Assembly: GCA_964370825.1 (NCBI GenBank)
Contig: CAYJKY010000021.1
Location: 1 to 58,097, forward strand
DNA: 58,097 bases
Reading direction: 5' to 3'
DNA from: CAYJBH01 sp964370825
GTDB taxonomy: Bacteria; Bacillota; Clostridia; Oscillospirales; Ruminococcaceae
A program made the position numbers and the translations under genes. Numbering within the stretch: the first letter of the stretch is position 1; each line of letters begins with the position of its first letter. The notes under the pieces are model-generated. The model was not told the DNA's origin. It saw only the letters and a list, made by a program, of their open reading frames with translations, and did no database searches. Positions 50,468 to 58,097 of the stretch are shown here, piece after piece.

Positions 50468-50831
50468 CTGATTTAACGTCCTTTCTCCATTCCTTATCGT
50501 CTATCGGCTTTGCATCCGCCCATAGCGTCTCTAGACGATAAAACTCCCTTGCCTCGGGGTGAAAAACATGCACAATAACACTGTGGTAGTCCAGTAAAAT
50601 CCAGTTGCGACTCTCATACCCCTCTATCCTTGCAGGCGGTGTCCCCTGCTCCTTGAGCTTAAACTCAAGTTCATCGGAAAGTGAGCGAACCTGTGTTGTG
50701 CTGTTACCGGTTGCAATAACGATGTAATCACACAAAACGGTCACCTCGTCCGTCTTTAACACCTTGACATCTCCTGCCTTTTTGTTGTCTAAAATCTCTG
50801 CAATGTTTATTGCTAAATCCTTTGGATTCAT
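50457..50831 (-). CDS. rsfS: Ribosome silencing factor
   Basis: The protein has 124 residues. The family features V-L-C-D-Y-I-V-I-A-T-G-N-S-T-T-Q-V-R-S, E-G-Y-E-S-R-N-W-I-L-L-D-Y and V-I-V-H-V-F-H-P-E-A-R-E-F-Y are clear. It binds L14 and blocks 70S assembly in starvation. The nadD/yqeK-rsfS-leuS order is typical of Clostridia. GGAG lies 7 nt before the ATG, which shares a base with the LCP stop. Confidence 0.95.
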   Translation of the reverse strand: MNPKDLAINIAEILDNKKAGDVKVLKTDEVTVLCDYIVIATGNSTTQVRSLSDELEFKLKEQGTPPARIEGYESRNWILLDYHSVIVHVFHPEAREFYRLETLWADAKPIDDKEWRKDVKSDEL

Positions 50832-51955
50832 TATTCTGCTCCTTCATTGTCTATAATTGTTCCCATACTCTGTACCGAACCGTCCAGTTCGTATTGTTTT
50901 ACATACTCGATGATGCCGAGTTCCTCTGCCGGTACCGGGTCGGAGTAGGGTCTAAAATAATCGTTTAATATCTGATATGTTGGGCTGTAGTGTGCCGAGA
51001 AGTAGGCACTTGTCTGCCCCACAATATCGAAATATTCGTTAAATCCCTCACCGGGCAGGGTAGCTATTATTATGTTCTCCGGTGGAACATTCATTGCCGA
51101 CATTGCTATACTACCCATCGTCGCAAGATCCATATCGGTCGTCACGAAGCTGACGTAGTAGGGCATCAGCTTAATAAGGTCGGAGATGGGTAGGGATACG
51201 AATTTTTTATAGAGCCCCGCATAGAAATACCGTTGTACAAGAAGTCGGTCGATATCTGCAAGGGCATATTCACGTGATCTTACAAACACCTCAGCATGTG
51301 CGCCATCCACCGTATAGTAGTTGCCCGCTACAAAGGTTGGGTCCGACATTGTTACGCCGTTTGCATCCTTTTGATATATGTCTCTCGGTGCGTAAATCTC
51401 TACGCCGCCCATTGCATCGACAACCCCCTTGAAGGATTCCATGTTTATGGTTACATAGTAGTCGATAGGGAGCTTAAACTGGTCATAAATACACTGTGCA
51501 AGTGCTCCTATTCGATCATTCGGGTCATCGGCATTGCTATACAACGCATTAATTTTTAGTGCTCCCGGACCGGTGCCGGTGTCGTAGTTTGAGCCGATAT
51601 AGGTGTCTCTCGGTATCTGAAATATAGATATTTTTTGCGCCTTTATGTCATAGCTCACATACATTATCAGGTCGGTTAGCCCCTGGCTTGGGTCGCTACC
51701 TCGTCCCTCCTCAAAGTCTATTCCGGCAACAAGTATGTTTACTATATCGTTACGCAGTTCGGGAGAGGTGGCAATCTCGCTGGGAAGGACGCCGGAAATG
51801 CTCGTTCCCACCAGGCTGTCTAGATACATATATGCGCCCACACCGATACCGCCGAGCGATATCAACATTACAACCATCAACGTCATAAAGCGTGCAAAGA
51901 TACTCTTTTGTCGTCGTATCTGCCTAACCGTAAGGTTACTCTTTTTTTTCCTCAA
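50831..51955 (-). CDS. LytR-CpsA-Psr cell-wall glycopolymer transferase (TTG start)
   Basis: The protein has 374 residues. After a basic N-terminus and one membrane span (L-M-V-V-M-L-I-S-L-G-G-I-G-V-G-A), the extracellular LCP domain shows I-L-V-A-G-I-D, T-D-L-I-M-Y-V-S-Y-D, I-P-R-D-T-Y-I-G and D-A-M-G-G-V-E. Such proteins attach teichoic acids or capsule to peptidoglycan. The start is TTG 51955, inside the end of nadD-yqeK, with AAGGA 7-8 nt upstream. Confidence 0.9.
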   Translation of the reverse strand: MRKKKSNLTVRQIRRQKSIFARFMTLMVVMLISLGGIGVGAYMYLDSLVGTSISGVLPSEIATSPELRNDIVNILVAGIDFEEGRGSDPSQGLTDLIMYVSYDIKAQKISIFQIPRDTYIGSNYDTGTGPGALKINALYSNADDPNDRIGALAQCIYDQFKLPIDYYVTINMESFKGVVDAMGGVEIYAPRDIYQKDANGVTMSDPTFVAGNYYTVDGAHAEVFVRSREYALADIDRLLVQRYFYAGLYKKFVSLPISDLIKLMPYYVSFVTTDMDLATMGSIAMSAMNVPPENIIIATLPGEGFNEYFDIVGQTSAYFSAHYSPTYQILNDYFRPYSDPVPAEELGIIEYVKQYELDGSVQSMGTIIDNEGAE

Positions 51956-53111
51956 TAACTTTTCCTTTCAGCTCCTCAATAGCCTCTACTGTATTGGGAG
52001 ATATGTCTTTTTTGTCGCGAGAAAGCCAAAAAAGGCTAAGCTCGAGAGATGCAAGCAGTGCCGCATCCATATCCTTCATGGCAAGTTCACGCAGTCGGGT
52101 AACCTCCTTGTAGCTCCTATCCTCGCTTATCATGTCGGAAAGGTAGATAATCTTTTCGAGCACTGTCATATTCTTTTTGCCGGTGCTGTGACAGCGTATT
52201 GCCCAAAGTATCTCCTCGTCGTTTATGAATAGTTCTTTTTTTGCATACGCAGCTCCTGCGTAGCCGTGCCGGATGGAACAGGGTATATCCTGCCATTCTA
52301 TTATTATATCATCTTCCTGCATCAGTTGCAACATCTTTTCCTGCGAAAATTCTTTTGCAACATCGTGTAACAGTGCTGCGGCGCACACCTTATAAAGTTC
52401 AACACCCTTTATCCTCGCGAGTCGAATCGCCATTTTACATACCATAAGGGTGTGGTGATATCGTTTTGGGCTCATCAGCTCCTTAACATGCTGTGATATT
52501 GTTCTCAGATGAATCGGACGATAGAGTTTATCCACCTTAATTATCTCCAAAACCTCCTTCGGAATAAGATGTGAACAGTCCTTTGATTGCCGTAGCTTCT
52601 CCCTAATCTCACGGGAGGATATGACAAAAGGTTCAAACCTCAACAGCTCGACATTGCCACCGAAACCGCGAATTTTCTCTATAACAGATGAGATTTTTTC
52701 TATATCCTCATTCTCGCGCATTGCAGCAACTATAGTACAACTTTTTATTATTTCGGTGTAGCTATACCAGTTTAAAAAGTACAAAAGCATGTCACCGCCG
52801 ATTAAAAGGTCTATCTCACATTCGGGATATTTTTTTTGTATATGGTGGATGGTGTTTATAGTATAGCTTATCGTCTTTTTCTTAAGCTCATAATCCAAAA
52901 CTTCACATTTCTCATCTGCTATTCCCGCAAGTTCATGTGCCATTCTGAGCCTGCTGTGCTGGGGGCAATCGGCTATTTTTTTATGTGCCGGATTTCCGGT
53001 TGGCACAAGTAAAACGAGGTCGGGATTCCTTTTCTTTATCGCCTCGTTGATAAGACGGAGATGACCATTATGCGGAGGATTAAAGGCAGAGCCAAACATT
53101 AATATCTTCAT
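51936..53111 (-). CDS. nadD-yqeK: Fused NadD (nicotinate-nucleotide adenylyltransferase) - YqeK (HD-type Ap4A hydrolase)
   Basis: The protein has 391 residues. The first 200 are NadD: M-F-G-S-A-F-N-P-P-H-N-G-H-L at the start with the nucleotidyltransferase H-N-G-H, and S-S-R-E-I-R. The second half is a YqeK HD domain: H-H-T-L-M-V, L-L-H-D-V-A-K-E, I-R-H-G-Y-A-G and S-D-M-I-S-E-D-R. In many Firmicutes these are two adjacent genes; here one frame joins them without a stop. NadD makes NAD from nicotinate mononucleotide, and YqeK cleaves Ap4A. It heads the operon. The ribosome site GGTGA is weak. Confidence 0.93.
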   Translation of the reverse strand: MKILMFGSAFNPPHNGHLRLINEAIKKRNPDLVLLVPTGNPAHKKIADCPQHSRLRMAHELAGIADEKCEVLDYELKKKTISYTINTIHHIQKKYPECEIDLLIGGDMLLYFLNWYSYTEIIKSCTIVAAMRENEDIEKISSVIEKIRGFGGNVELLRFEPFVISSREIREKLRQSKDCSHLIPKEVLEIIKVDKLYRPIHLRTISQHVKELMSPKRYHHTLMVCKMAIRLARIKGVELYKVCAAALLHDVAKEFSQEKMLQLMQEDDIIIEWQDIPCSIRHGYAGAAYAKKELFINDEEILWAIRCHSTGKKNMTVLEKIIYLSDMISEDRSYKEVTRLRELAMKDMDAALLASLELSLFWLSRDKKDISPNTVEAIEELKGKVIEEKKE

Positions 53112-53184
53112 TTTTCACCGGTATGTTAATATGTACTTATTGTATCTTATAAAGAGTAAGCTGTCAACATATGCAAATGCATAT

Positions 53185-53235
53185 TATAGTAGTTCAACTT
53201 GAAAAACAATATGTTTTTCAAGTTGATTGATTATA
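53185..53235 (+). repeat. 51-bp palindromic dispersed element, copy C
   Basis: Same flanks as copy A (TATAGTAGTTCAACTTG and ...TTGATTGATTATA); the core stem is 14 bp with a shorter AATAT loop. It lies between nadD-yqeK and the giant surface protein gene. Confidence 0.88.
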
Positions 53236-53261
53236 TAATCAGTTAACTTTTTAAAGACAGC

Positions 53262-53296
53262 AAAACAGCTATGAGCGAAATCGCCATAGCTGTTTT
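53262..53296. terminator. Terminator after the giant surface protein gene
   Basis: AAAACAGCTATG (53262-53273) and CATAGCTGTTTT (53285-53296) form a 12-bp stem, partly continued by GCG/CGC inside the loop. It is oriented to end the minus-strand transcript. Confidence 0.65.
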
Positions 53297-53338
53297 ACCA
53301 CTACATAACATAACACTTTGGAGGTGTGTTATTATTTA

Positions 53339-56300
53339 TTATGCCTGAGCCGGTGTGTTAGTGTTTTTGTCTTCGTCCTTGTTTTTCTTGCCGGCTGCAG
53401 CCATTACTGCGAACTGGAAGAGTACGTATACAACGTGTAGGATTGTCCACATGTCGATGATTGCCATCGGGAGTGTTATATCCTGTGTTAGGAAGAAGGT
53501 TACTATTGCAAGCAATGCTGAAAGCATGCTCATTACCTTAAATTTCCTTGACTTCTTTTCGCGACGGTTTTCGTATGTGGGGTTGTTGTATTGCTTTTTC
53601 TCCTCATACTTCTTGAACACCTGTACGCCTGCAATGATGATTGCGAGTAGTGAAAGAATAAGGTTTAGAAGTGCCCAAGATGCGCCGTTTGCTGTCGGTA
53701 CATTCTCGTCCTCGATTTCTTCGGTTCCGGGACCGGTCGGTGTTTCCTCTTCTTCAATCTCAACTGGGGGCGGTACTATGGCATCAAAAATGTCTGCCGG
53801 TAGGAAGGTTGCCTCGTTTGTGATGAAGTAGTTTGCCATGTCTGCGCCTGTGGCTGTGTAGCCTGCAGCGTCAACCGGTATGTCGGTGCCTACATTCGGA
53901 TCTGAGAAGGTTGCTGTTCCGTTGGTTATTGTTGCGCTCTCGCCGGTGAGGAAGCCCTCAAGAACCGGCTCGGTTATCTTGGTTGTGCTTGTGTTTCCAT
54001 CGTAGGGTTTGTCTTCAACGGTTCCTACTGTCCATGTTAACGGTGCCGGTGTAATGTCTGCCGGCAGGAAGGTCGGTGCATTAGAGATTACATAGTTTAC
54101 AAGTACCGGAGATGCTGCTACCGCTGTGTAACCGGTGAAGGTTATAGCCTTGTCCACGCCTACCGTTGCAGTTGGGAACGCTGCCGTTCCGGCTGTTGTC
54201 GGTACTGTTTCACCGTTAATAAATCCGGTTAATACAGGTGTTGTTGCTATTGTTGCGGTTGTTGTCTGGTCATATACCTTGTCTAATACGGTACCTACCG
54301 TGTAGGTTAATGTAAGTGGTGTAATCTGTGCTGTTACTGTGGTTGTTGCAGTTCTACCATTGTCGGTTGCTCTAACTGTTACCGGGTAGCTTGCAGTTGT
54401 GATAATCTGCGGTATTGTTGTGCTGTATGCACCACCGTTGATGCTGTACTCAATCAATGCGCCCGGAACATTTGTCGATACCGAGGTTATTGAATTGTTA
54501 AATATCGCATTGTAGGGAGCAACATAAGGAGTTGCTGTTACGGTGAGTGTTCCCAGCGGGGATATTGTAAGGTCTGCCTCGTTTAAAATAATGTTATAGT
54601 TTGTAAGTGTAAAGCCTTGGTTTGCAAGTACTGCATCGATAACATCGGTATAGGTGTTTGCGACTGATGTATCATCGATGGATGCATCCAACTCTACGCT
54701 AAACTGCTGTCCGTACACAAAACCTATGGAGGTTAAGGTGTCGGTGCGTCCGCCGTTAGCGGAAGCATCCTGTAAACCGGATACCGAGTAGGTTGTTGCA
54801 CTGTCATCAAAGACTAGTAGTGAAACTTCGCCCTGGGTTGCTACCCTGTTTTGCGGTGTTACAATAAGGTCTACCTTGCTGATTTCTGCTGTAACCATGG
54901 TGTTAGCTGTTCCGTAAATTGGATGTGTAGCCATTACATATACATCGTACTCGCCTGTTTCTAATCCTGTGGGAATTGTCGTTGCGTAGTCAGCTGCTAC
55001 CGGTGCGGTTGCACCCTTAGCTACTGCTGCGTAGGTTACTGTGGATGTTACGGTAATGTCGTTGTTAGCACCTGCGAATACAACTGCCGGGGCTGTTAGT
55101 AGATCCTGGTCGGCTGCATTGTAGTCGCTGTCAAGCTCAACTGCGGTTACCGAAATGTTGCTCTGCCAGATTGCATAAAGTGTGGTTTCTACCGACGGCA
55201 TGATAAAGTTTGCGCCTTCGGCGTATGATGTACCACTACCATCAGCCATAGTGTTCCACTCTACAAAGCTAAATCCTGTTTCTGCCGAGAAGATGGTGCC
55301 GTTTAGCAGTGATAAGTTATTGCCTGCGGGAATGGCGATTCCCGGAACAATGTTTCTGCTACTGTGGTAAATCTTGGAGTCGTTTGCACTGTTAACCACA
55401 TAGTTTGAGTCATAGATAAGCTGTTGTGGCTGGAGTACATAGTTAACGGTTACTGTGTTAAATCCGGAAAGGTTCGCACCTGTTAATGTTCCTTTTATAT
55501 CTCCGTTTACTACCGTGTTACCAAGATTTATAATACGGTTTGCTATAGCGGTAGGTGCATAGTTTTTGTTTGCATTGTCTGCCGGCTGATTGAGGTCTCC
55601 ATCTACCACGCTTACGGTGGGTAAAATCGATGTAGAAACTTTATAAACTTCGCCGGTTGCTGTTGTAATACTCTCAGGTATTGAGAAGCTAAAGCTGTCG
55701 TCTCCGTCCTCGGAGTAGCCTGTAATAATTGCTCTGTTAGTATCGTCGAGTACAATCGGACTTCCGCTTGCATCGGTTATGTTTGCTACAACGGTAAGGT
55801 CTCCCGTGTAGAAGTTGGCTTCAGGTCTGTCAAACTCAAATTTGCTTGTTCCGACGGTAAGCTCAGCCTTTTCATTGGTTGTCTGCTGATGGAGACCGTT
55901 TCCGATATATGCGGAATTTGTTTCATCAAGTACATTCGGGTCTATCGTTACGGTATAATTTAATACAAAGTCTCTGTTGCCTGTTCCTGGTGTAGTAGAT
56001 GCCGGAGGAGTCCAGTTAATAACGTCTGCAACTGTTGATATTTGATTACTAATATCAACACCACCGAATGTTACGCTGGTTATATCGGCAAAGTCTACCT
56101 CTCCGAATACAGTACCCATCTGGTCACTGAGTCCACCAAACTTAATCTGATCCAAAATCGTATTGTATATTCCGGCTAACTGGGTTGCATCATTTGCGGT
56201 AGTAAAGCTCTTTCCGGGAGCAAGTGCATTAAGGAAGCTAGCGCCCACTCCGGGTAGTCCGATTGCATAAAGAGTTATGTTGTTGCTTGCTGTTTTTGCC

Positions 56301-58097
56301 TGTACGCCGGCTATAGTTCCGGATTTGATGGTCTCGCTATAGTTTACACCACCGTTGGGGGTCGCCGGGTAGTATGTGCTCAGTGCGCTTCCGTACTGAT
56401 AGCCATCCTTTACATATGCGGTAGGTTCGCCGTCGGTCAATACTATCATGTATCGTATCGAGGAGCCAGAGGTAAAGGTGGAGGCAGCGGCATCAACCGC
56501 TAACTGAAGGTTGGTTCCGTTGGTTACATAGCTTCCGTTGTTATAATATTGAGATACGCTTACTGCGCTCTTTAATCCTGCGAGGTTGTCAGATACGTCA
56601 ACCATAGTTTTCTGCGGTTGCTGTATTCCACTAAACTCACCCTGTGTAGGGTTGTACACCGAACCGATGGTGGTGACAGACACTCTTGCATCCGGAAGAT
56701 CTACACTTAGCTGATCTAAAAAGGCCTGTGCCGAGGCTATTGTAGCGGATGTATAACCGTTAACATACATCGAGTCTGAGTTATCGATTACAAGTGCAAC
56801 CTCTACAGCACCGGAGTTAACAAAATTCTCTATCGCTGTGAAAGAAAGTGTAACATCCCACTGGTTGTATGAAGATCTTATTGCGGTTTTGGACATGCTA
56901 TCTTCGAGTTGCTGAAGGAGGGTAGAATCTATAATACCTGCTGTGCTAATTGGGTCAGGGTCGGCGTAACCGGTTACCTGATTCGGTGATCTGTGGTAGT
57001 TAAATACATCAACAACTACAGTTAAATCGCCTTCGGTGCCTGCAGGAATGGTTAGCATGCTACCTGCAACCGTTGCACCGTTTAGTGTGGAACGGCTGTT
57101 GTTTACCGATACAAACTCAATGTCTCTAACCGTGTCGAACTTTGTATCAGCGTTTGTCTCTGCATAGCTAATAACATCTGTGTTTAGATCAATGATTTTA
57201 TCATCGCTATTGCTGCTCATGTAGGAGCTATCGAATGTTACTTCATTGTAAATGCCGTAGAACTGTCCACTGTATCTAATTGTATAGGTTATATTGTGCT
57301 CTTGCTCAACGATATTCTTATCGTCTAACAGTTCAATTCCGGGGATAATGGCTATCTCGATATCGCCTACATAGTTTGCGGGAATTTCAAGGGTGTAGGT
57401 CTTAATTGTCTCGGTGGTTTCTTCAGAGTCAGCATCAACCGATGCAGGGGTTTCGGTAACTGTTATTGAAGCAATACTGTCTGTGTCTGCTATTGCATAT
57501 CCGCCGAATACAAATCCCTCTGGAAGTGTAGGCTCGGTTAAGGCTATGGATTGTACTTCCTCAGACTGGGTGTAGCTGTTTGGTGTGTGTGCAACAGCGT
57601 CACCGGCGAATGTATAGTTGATAAGTGTAGACTCGGATTTGGGTTCTTCGCCTTCTTCGTCACCTTCCTCATCGGATTCCTCGCCCTTGTCGGCTACTAT
57701 GGTGATAAGAATGTCTGTGGCACTGTTGCCATTTACGGTGAGTTTCCATGCTCCGTCTACATTTTCAACGATAGCATTTGCGGCGTCTCCGTCAAATCTA
57801 AACGAGTTAAATATGAAGCCTTCTGCTGTTGGTGTTTCAAGACTAAATGACTGATCATCTTCACTTTCTGTGTAAGATACTACAGGGTTTTCGGAGGTAT
57901 ATGTATATACGCTTCCATCTTCAAACTGGTAGTTGATTTTATATGCGGCTGGTTCCGGTGTCGGTTCCGGTGTCGGTTCCGGTGTCGGTTCCGGTGTTGG
58001 CTCCGGCGTTGGTGCCGGTGTTGGTTCCGGCGGTGGGTCCGGCGTTGGCTCCGGCGTTGGTTCCGGCGTTGGCTCCGGTGTTGGCTCCGGTGTTGGC
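53339..58097 (-). CDS. Giant von Willebrand A / MBG-type surface protein, C-terminal part
   Basis: The reading frame is open from the window edge (58097) to the stop at 53339, at least 1585 residues; an ATG at 57220 is internal, because the frame continues without a stop or earlier ATG. From the edge come a P-E-P-T linker, two beta-rich segments, then a VWA domain with the MIDAS motif D-N-S-D-S-M and M-I-V-L-T-D-G-E-P. An InlB-type repeat follows (F-V-E-W-N-T-M-A-D-G-S-G), then MBG/YDG repeats (T-V-G-T-V-L-D-K-V-Y-D and T-V-G-T-V-E-D-K-P-Y-D, each ending P-A-D-I). The end is a P-T-A-N-G-A-S-W-A-L-L-N-L-I-L membrane anchor and two further spans. It is a secreted, membrane-tethered adhesin-like protein. 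Confidence 0.85.
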   Translation of the reverse strand, partial: PTPEPTPEPTPEPTPEPTPDPPPEPTPAPTPEPTPEPTPEPTPEPTPEPAAYKINYQFEDGSVYTYTSENPVVSYTESEDDQSFSLETPTAEGFIFNSFRFDGDAANAIVENVDGAWKLTVNGNSATDILITIVADKGEESDEEGDEEGEEPKSESTLINYTFAGDAVAHTPNSYTQSEEVQSIALTEPTLPEGFVFGGYAIADTDSIASITVTETPASVDADSEETTETIKTYTLEIPANYVGDIEIAIIPGIELLDDKNIVEQEHNITYTIRYSGQFYGIYNEVTFDSSYMSSNSDDKIIDLNTDVISYAETNADTKFDTVRDIEFVSVNNSRSTLNGATVAGSMLTIPAGTEGDLTVVVDVFNYHRSPNQVTGYADPDPISTAGIIDSTLLQQLEDSMSKTAIRSSYNQWDVTLSFTAIENFVNSGAVEVALVIDNSDSMYVNGYTSATIASAQAFLDQLSVDLPDARVSVTTIGSVYNPTQGEFSGIQQPQKTMVDVSDNLAGLKSAVSVSQYYNNGSYVTNGTNLQLAVDAAASTFTSGSSIRYMIVLTDGEPTAYVKDGYQYGSALSTYYPATPNGGVNYSETIKSGTIAGVQAKTASNNITLYAIGLPGVGASFLNALAPGKSFTTANDATQLAGIYNTILDQIKFGGLSDQMGTVFGEVDFADITSVTFGGVDISNQISTVADVINWTPPASTTPGTGNRDFVLNYTVTIDPNVLDETNSAYIGNGLHQQTTNEKAELTVGTSKFEFDRPEANFYTGDLTVVANITDASGSPIVLDDTNRAIITGYSEDGDDSFSFSIPESITTATGEVYKVSTSILPTVSVVDGDLNQPADNANKNYAPTAIANRIINLGNTVVNGDIKGTLTGANLSGFNTVTVNYVLQPQQLIYDSNYVVNSANDSKIYHSSRNIVPGIAIPAGNNLSLLNGTIFSAETGFSFVEWNTMADGSGTSYAEGANFIMPSVETTLYAIWQSNISVTAVELDSDYNAADQDLLTAPAVVFAGANNDITVTSTVTYAAVAKGATAPVAADYATTIPTGLETGEYDVYVMATHPIYGTANTMVTAEISKVDLIVTPQNRVATQGEVSLLVFDDSATTYSVSGLQDASANGGRTDTLTSIGFVYGQQFSVELDASIDDTSVANTYTDVIDAVLANQGFTLTNYNIILNEADLTISPLGTLTVTATPYVAPYNAIFNNSITSVSTNVPGALIEYSINGGAYSTTIPQIITTASYPVTVRATDNGRTATTTVTAQITPLTLTYTVGTVLDKVYDQTTTATIATTPVLTGFINGETVPTTAGTAAFPTATVGVDKAITFTGYTAVAASPVLVNYVISNAPTFLPADITPAPLTWTVGTVEDKPYDGNTSTTKITEPVLEGFLTGESATITNGTATFSDPNVGTDIPVDAAGYTATGADMANYFITNEATFLPADIFDAIVPPPVEIEEEETPTGPGTEEIEDENVPTANGASWALLNLILSLLAIIIAGVQVFKKYEEKKQYNNPTYENRREKKSRKFKVMSMLSALLAIVTFFLTQDITLPMAIIDMWTILHVVYVLFQFAVMAAAGKKNKDEDKNTNTPAQA
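57951..58097 (-). repeat. 12-bp tandem repeat coding Pro-Glu-Pro-Thr
   Basis: Units of CCGGTGTCGGTT and close variants run to the window edge and are translated as P-E-P-T with P-A-P-T and P-D-P-P variants. This is a typical flexible cell-wall-spanning linker, and its length will vary between strains. Confidence 0.9.

Noticed and set aside
57951..58097. Regular short repeats that could be read as a CRISPR array
   Set aside because: The 12-bp units are contiguous, without spacers, and translate in frame as a Pro-Glu-Pro-Thr linker.

Overview
The window looks like chromosome of an anaerobic, spore-forming, low-to-moderate GC Gram-positive bacterium of the class Clostridia, plausibly Oscillospiraceae-like. 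The reasons are a SpoIVB sporulation protease, the housekeeping order nadD-yqeK / LCP / rsfS / leuS, strong GGAGG ribosome sites with frequent GTG and TTG starts, lipoproteins with clear lipoboxes, and a dockerin-bearing surface protein. The assignment is inference from gene content; there is no rRNA or tRNA here to fix it.

Layout. 1-2930 is an AT-rich segment on the minus strand (VOC protein, HxlR regulator, PHP phosphatase, MTA/SAH nucleosidase). It is built around three copies of one promoter-plus-terminator unit, and one copy carries a broken 3' end of spoIVB. 2968-6842 holds spoIVB, a band-7/SPFH gene with a ribbon-helix-helix partner behind a phased palindromic operator, a small zinc-ribbon protein and proB. 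7038-16959 is a tight eight-gene plus-strand operon with five cobalamin-binding radical SAM proteins, a GH3-type acyl-adenylating enzyme and two acyltransferase-like proteins. It resembles an undescribed biosynthetic pathway and is the best candidate for a new system. 17108-20812 encodes a large secreted three-module protein ending in a dockerin.

20894-39750 is a carbohydrate region. It contains D-lyxose isomerase, two uroporphyrinogen-decarboxylase-fold proteins, a cytochrome b5-like lipoprotein, a sodium/solute symporter with a small partner and a formyl-THF cyclo-ligase-like protein. It also holds two paralogous GHL6-type hydrolases, a YtcQ/YteP/YtcP-type ABC importer without its own ATPase, a membrane AraC sensor-regulator, a GH172 (DUF2961) enzyme and an ADP-ribosylglycohydrolase-fold protein. 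The likely logic is import of a furanose-type oligosaccharide through the ABC system under control of the AraC sensor, with cleavage by the hydrolases.

39823-46576 holds a small unknown protein, a DUF2142 membrane protein translationally coupled to a lipoprotein with an apparently leaderless mRNA, and a ClpC-like ATPase with a degenerate second ATPase domain. 46524-53111 is a compact minus-strand housekeeping operon (nadD-yqeK fusion, LCP, rsfS, leuS, apbE, PAP2). 53339-58097 is the C-terminal part of a giant von Willebrand A / MBG-type surface protein that runs off the window.

Dispersed elements: one 51-54 bp imperfect palindrome occurs three times (5514, 22866, 53185), once inside the loop of a terminator. 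I saw no tRNA, rRNA, CRISPR array, transposase or integrase.
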